Below are positions 11,008 to 11,439 of a stretch of DNA of 11,439 nt, in pieces. The notes below the pieces were generated by a model. That model saw only the letters and a list, made by a program, of their open reading frames with translations. It made no database searches and was not told the DNA's origin. The number at the start of each line of letters is the position of its first letter. Within the stretch, counting starts at the first letter, position 1. The stretch spans positions 1-11,439 of the forward strand of contig JAUVHP010000031.1 in assembly GCA_030593225.1 (NCBI GenBank). The letters run 5' to 3'. Made by a program: the position numbers and the translations under genes. This stretch comes from an archaeon. Its GTDB lineage: Archaea; Nanobdellota; Nanobdellia; Pacearchaeales; GW2011-AR1.

Positions 11008-11439
11008 TTAATATTTATAAGAATTATTGTTTTTTAAATTCTTCTCAAAAGCCTCAAGCACCCGCAAATCAGGACTCAATAAATAAATATGGTCTTCTTT
11101 AAATCTTAAACCACGATAAACTTTTTGCCATAATTCTCTTCGTGCTTTATCTTTATAAAAATCCCAATAAAATTCTGGTTTTGTTTTCATTAAAATTCTC
11201 CAAAAAGCATCTTGCACATTTGGATTAGGATATTTAGTAAAAATAATACTATTGCATTGTGTTCCTGGAAAATCAATTCCCCGACCACATCGCGTTGTAA
11301 ACAAAACTTCACTCTGACCTGCTTTAAATCTTTCAACCAAAGTCCCGATTTTGTCGTCATTTTGAATTTCTCTTAATTTCTCTCTGTGAATCAAATTATC
11401 AATATCAAACTCTTCAAGTTCTTGTTCACTCGGCAAATC
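11008..11439 (-). CDS. Rad3/XPD-like DNA helicase, C-terminal part, cut by window edge
   Basis: The frame is open to the right edge, so only the last 143 or so residues are present. They contain motif V as TTRCGRGIDFPG, the family's IIFTKYPNPN and WDFYKDKARRELWQ, then motif VI as QKVYRGLRFKED, and finally YLLSPDLRVL. This order (motif V, the 'PYPN' region, 'FY-x-D-K-A', motif VI, 'S-P-D-x-R') is that of the C-terminal helicase domain of superfamily 2 Rad3/XPD/DinG helicases. In XPD these use ATP to unwind DNA 5'-3' and carry an iron-sulphur cluster in the N-terminal part; that part is outside the window, so the cluster cannot be checked. The usual G in motif VI (Q-x-x-G-R) is Y here. Confidence 0.8.
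   Translation of the reverse strand, partial: DLPSEQELEEFDIDNLIHREKLREIQNDDKIGTLVERFKAGQSEVLFTTRCGRGIDFPGTQCNSIIFTKYPNPNVQDAFWRILMKTKPEFYWDFYKDKARRELWQKVYRGLRFKEDHIYLLSPDLRVLEAFEKNLKNNNSYKY
11013..11020 (-). promoter_or_regulatory. TATA box of the three-gene operon (leaderless)
   Basis: TTATAAAT on the minus strand is centred about 25 bases before ATG 10992. It lies inside the final codons of the helicase gene (stop at 11010-11008), so the operon has its own promoter although the helicase is on the same strand just upstream. Confidence 0.6.

Noticed and set aside
1..11439. CRISPR arrays, insertion sequences, integrase or attachment sites
   Set aside because: No regularly spaced repeats, no transposase or recombinase motifs and no direct repeat of the tRNA 3' end were seen.

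Overview
This AT-rich window comes from an archaeon, most likely a small-genome DPANN lineage of the Woesearchaeota/Pacearchaeota type. Three things point there: archaeal-type ribosomal proteins uL3 (328 aa), uL4 (264 aa) and uL23 in archaeal order; a gene for AMP phosphorylase, an archaeal nucleotide-salvage enzyme; and TATA-like boxes centred about 25 bases before many start codons, the layout of leaderless archaeal transcripts. Two small conserved proteins (5225-4530 and 7932-8201) also look like families I associate with these lineages. The phylum is inferred from memory of the families, not from a search.

Layout. 1-2579 (minus strand) is the uL3-uL4-uL23 ribosomal operon. A DEDDh 3'-5' exonuclease gene sits between uL4 and uL23 and is joined to both by ATGA overlaps. 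2712-4518 is a patchwork of small toxin-antitoxin-like genes: a DUF4258/DUF2283 pair, a standalone WYL-domain protein, a HicB-like antitoxin and a HicA-like toxin. The HicB and HicA genes face each other and overlap at their 3' ends. Between the DUF2283 gene and the WYL gene lies a start-less C-terminal remnant of an MtnA/eIF2B-family sugar-phosphate isomerase. 4530-5225 is a conserved protein of unknown function. 5319-8201 holds an AI-2E-family membrane protein, AMP phosphorylase and a small DPANN-type protein, each with its own promoter-like box.

8242-8322 is tRNA-Ser(UGA). It is followed by about 200 bases without a credible gene. That gap has a small hairpin and a G+C-richer stretch with long inverted repeats, a possible unassigned structured RNA. 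8523-9367 encodes a single-pass membrane protein and a charged helical protein, probably an operon. 9391-10992 (minus) is a tight three-gene operon of two unrecognised proteins and a HEPN-like protein, with its own leaderless promoter lying against the end of a Rad3/XPD-like helicase gene that runs off the right edge.

The ribosomal operon, tRNA, AMP phosphorylase and membrane transporter are ordinary housekeeping. The parts worth a second look are the exonuclease wedged into the ribosomal operon, a palindromic G+C-rich insertion-like segment inside the uL3 gene, the convergent HicA/HicB arrangement, the isomerase remnant, the structured intergenic region and the HEPN-containing operon. The operon is the best candidate for an undescribed system, but its function cannot be read from sequence alone.
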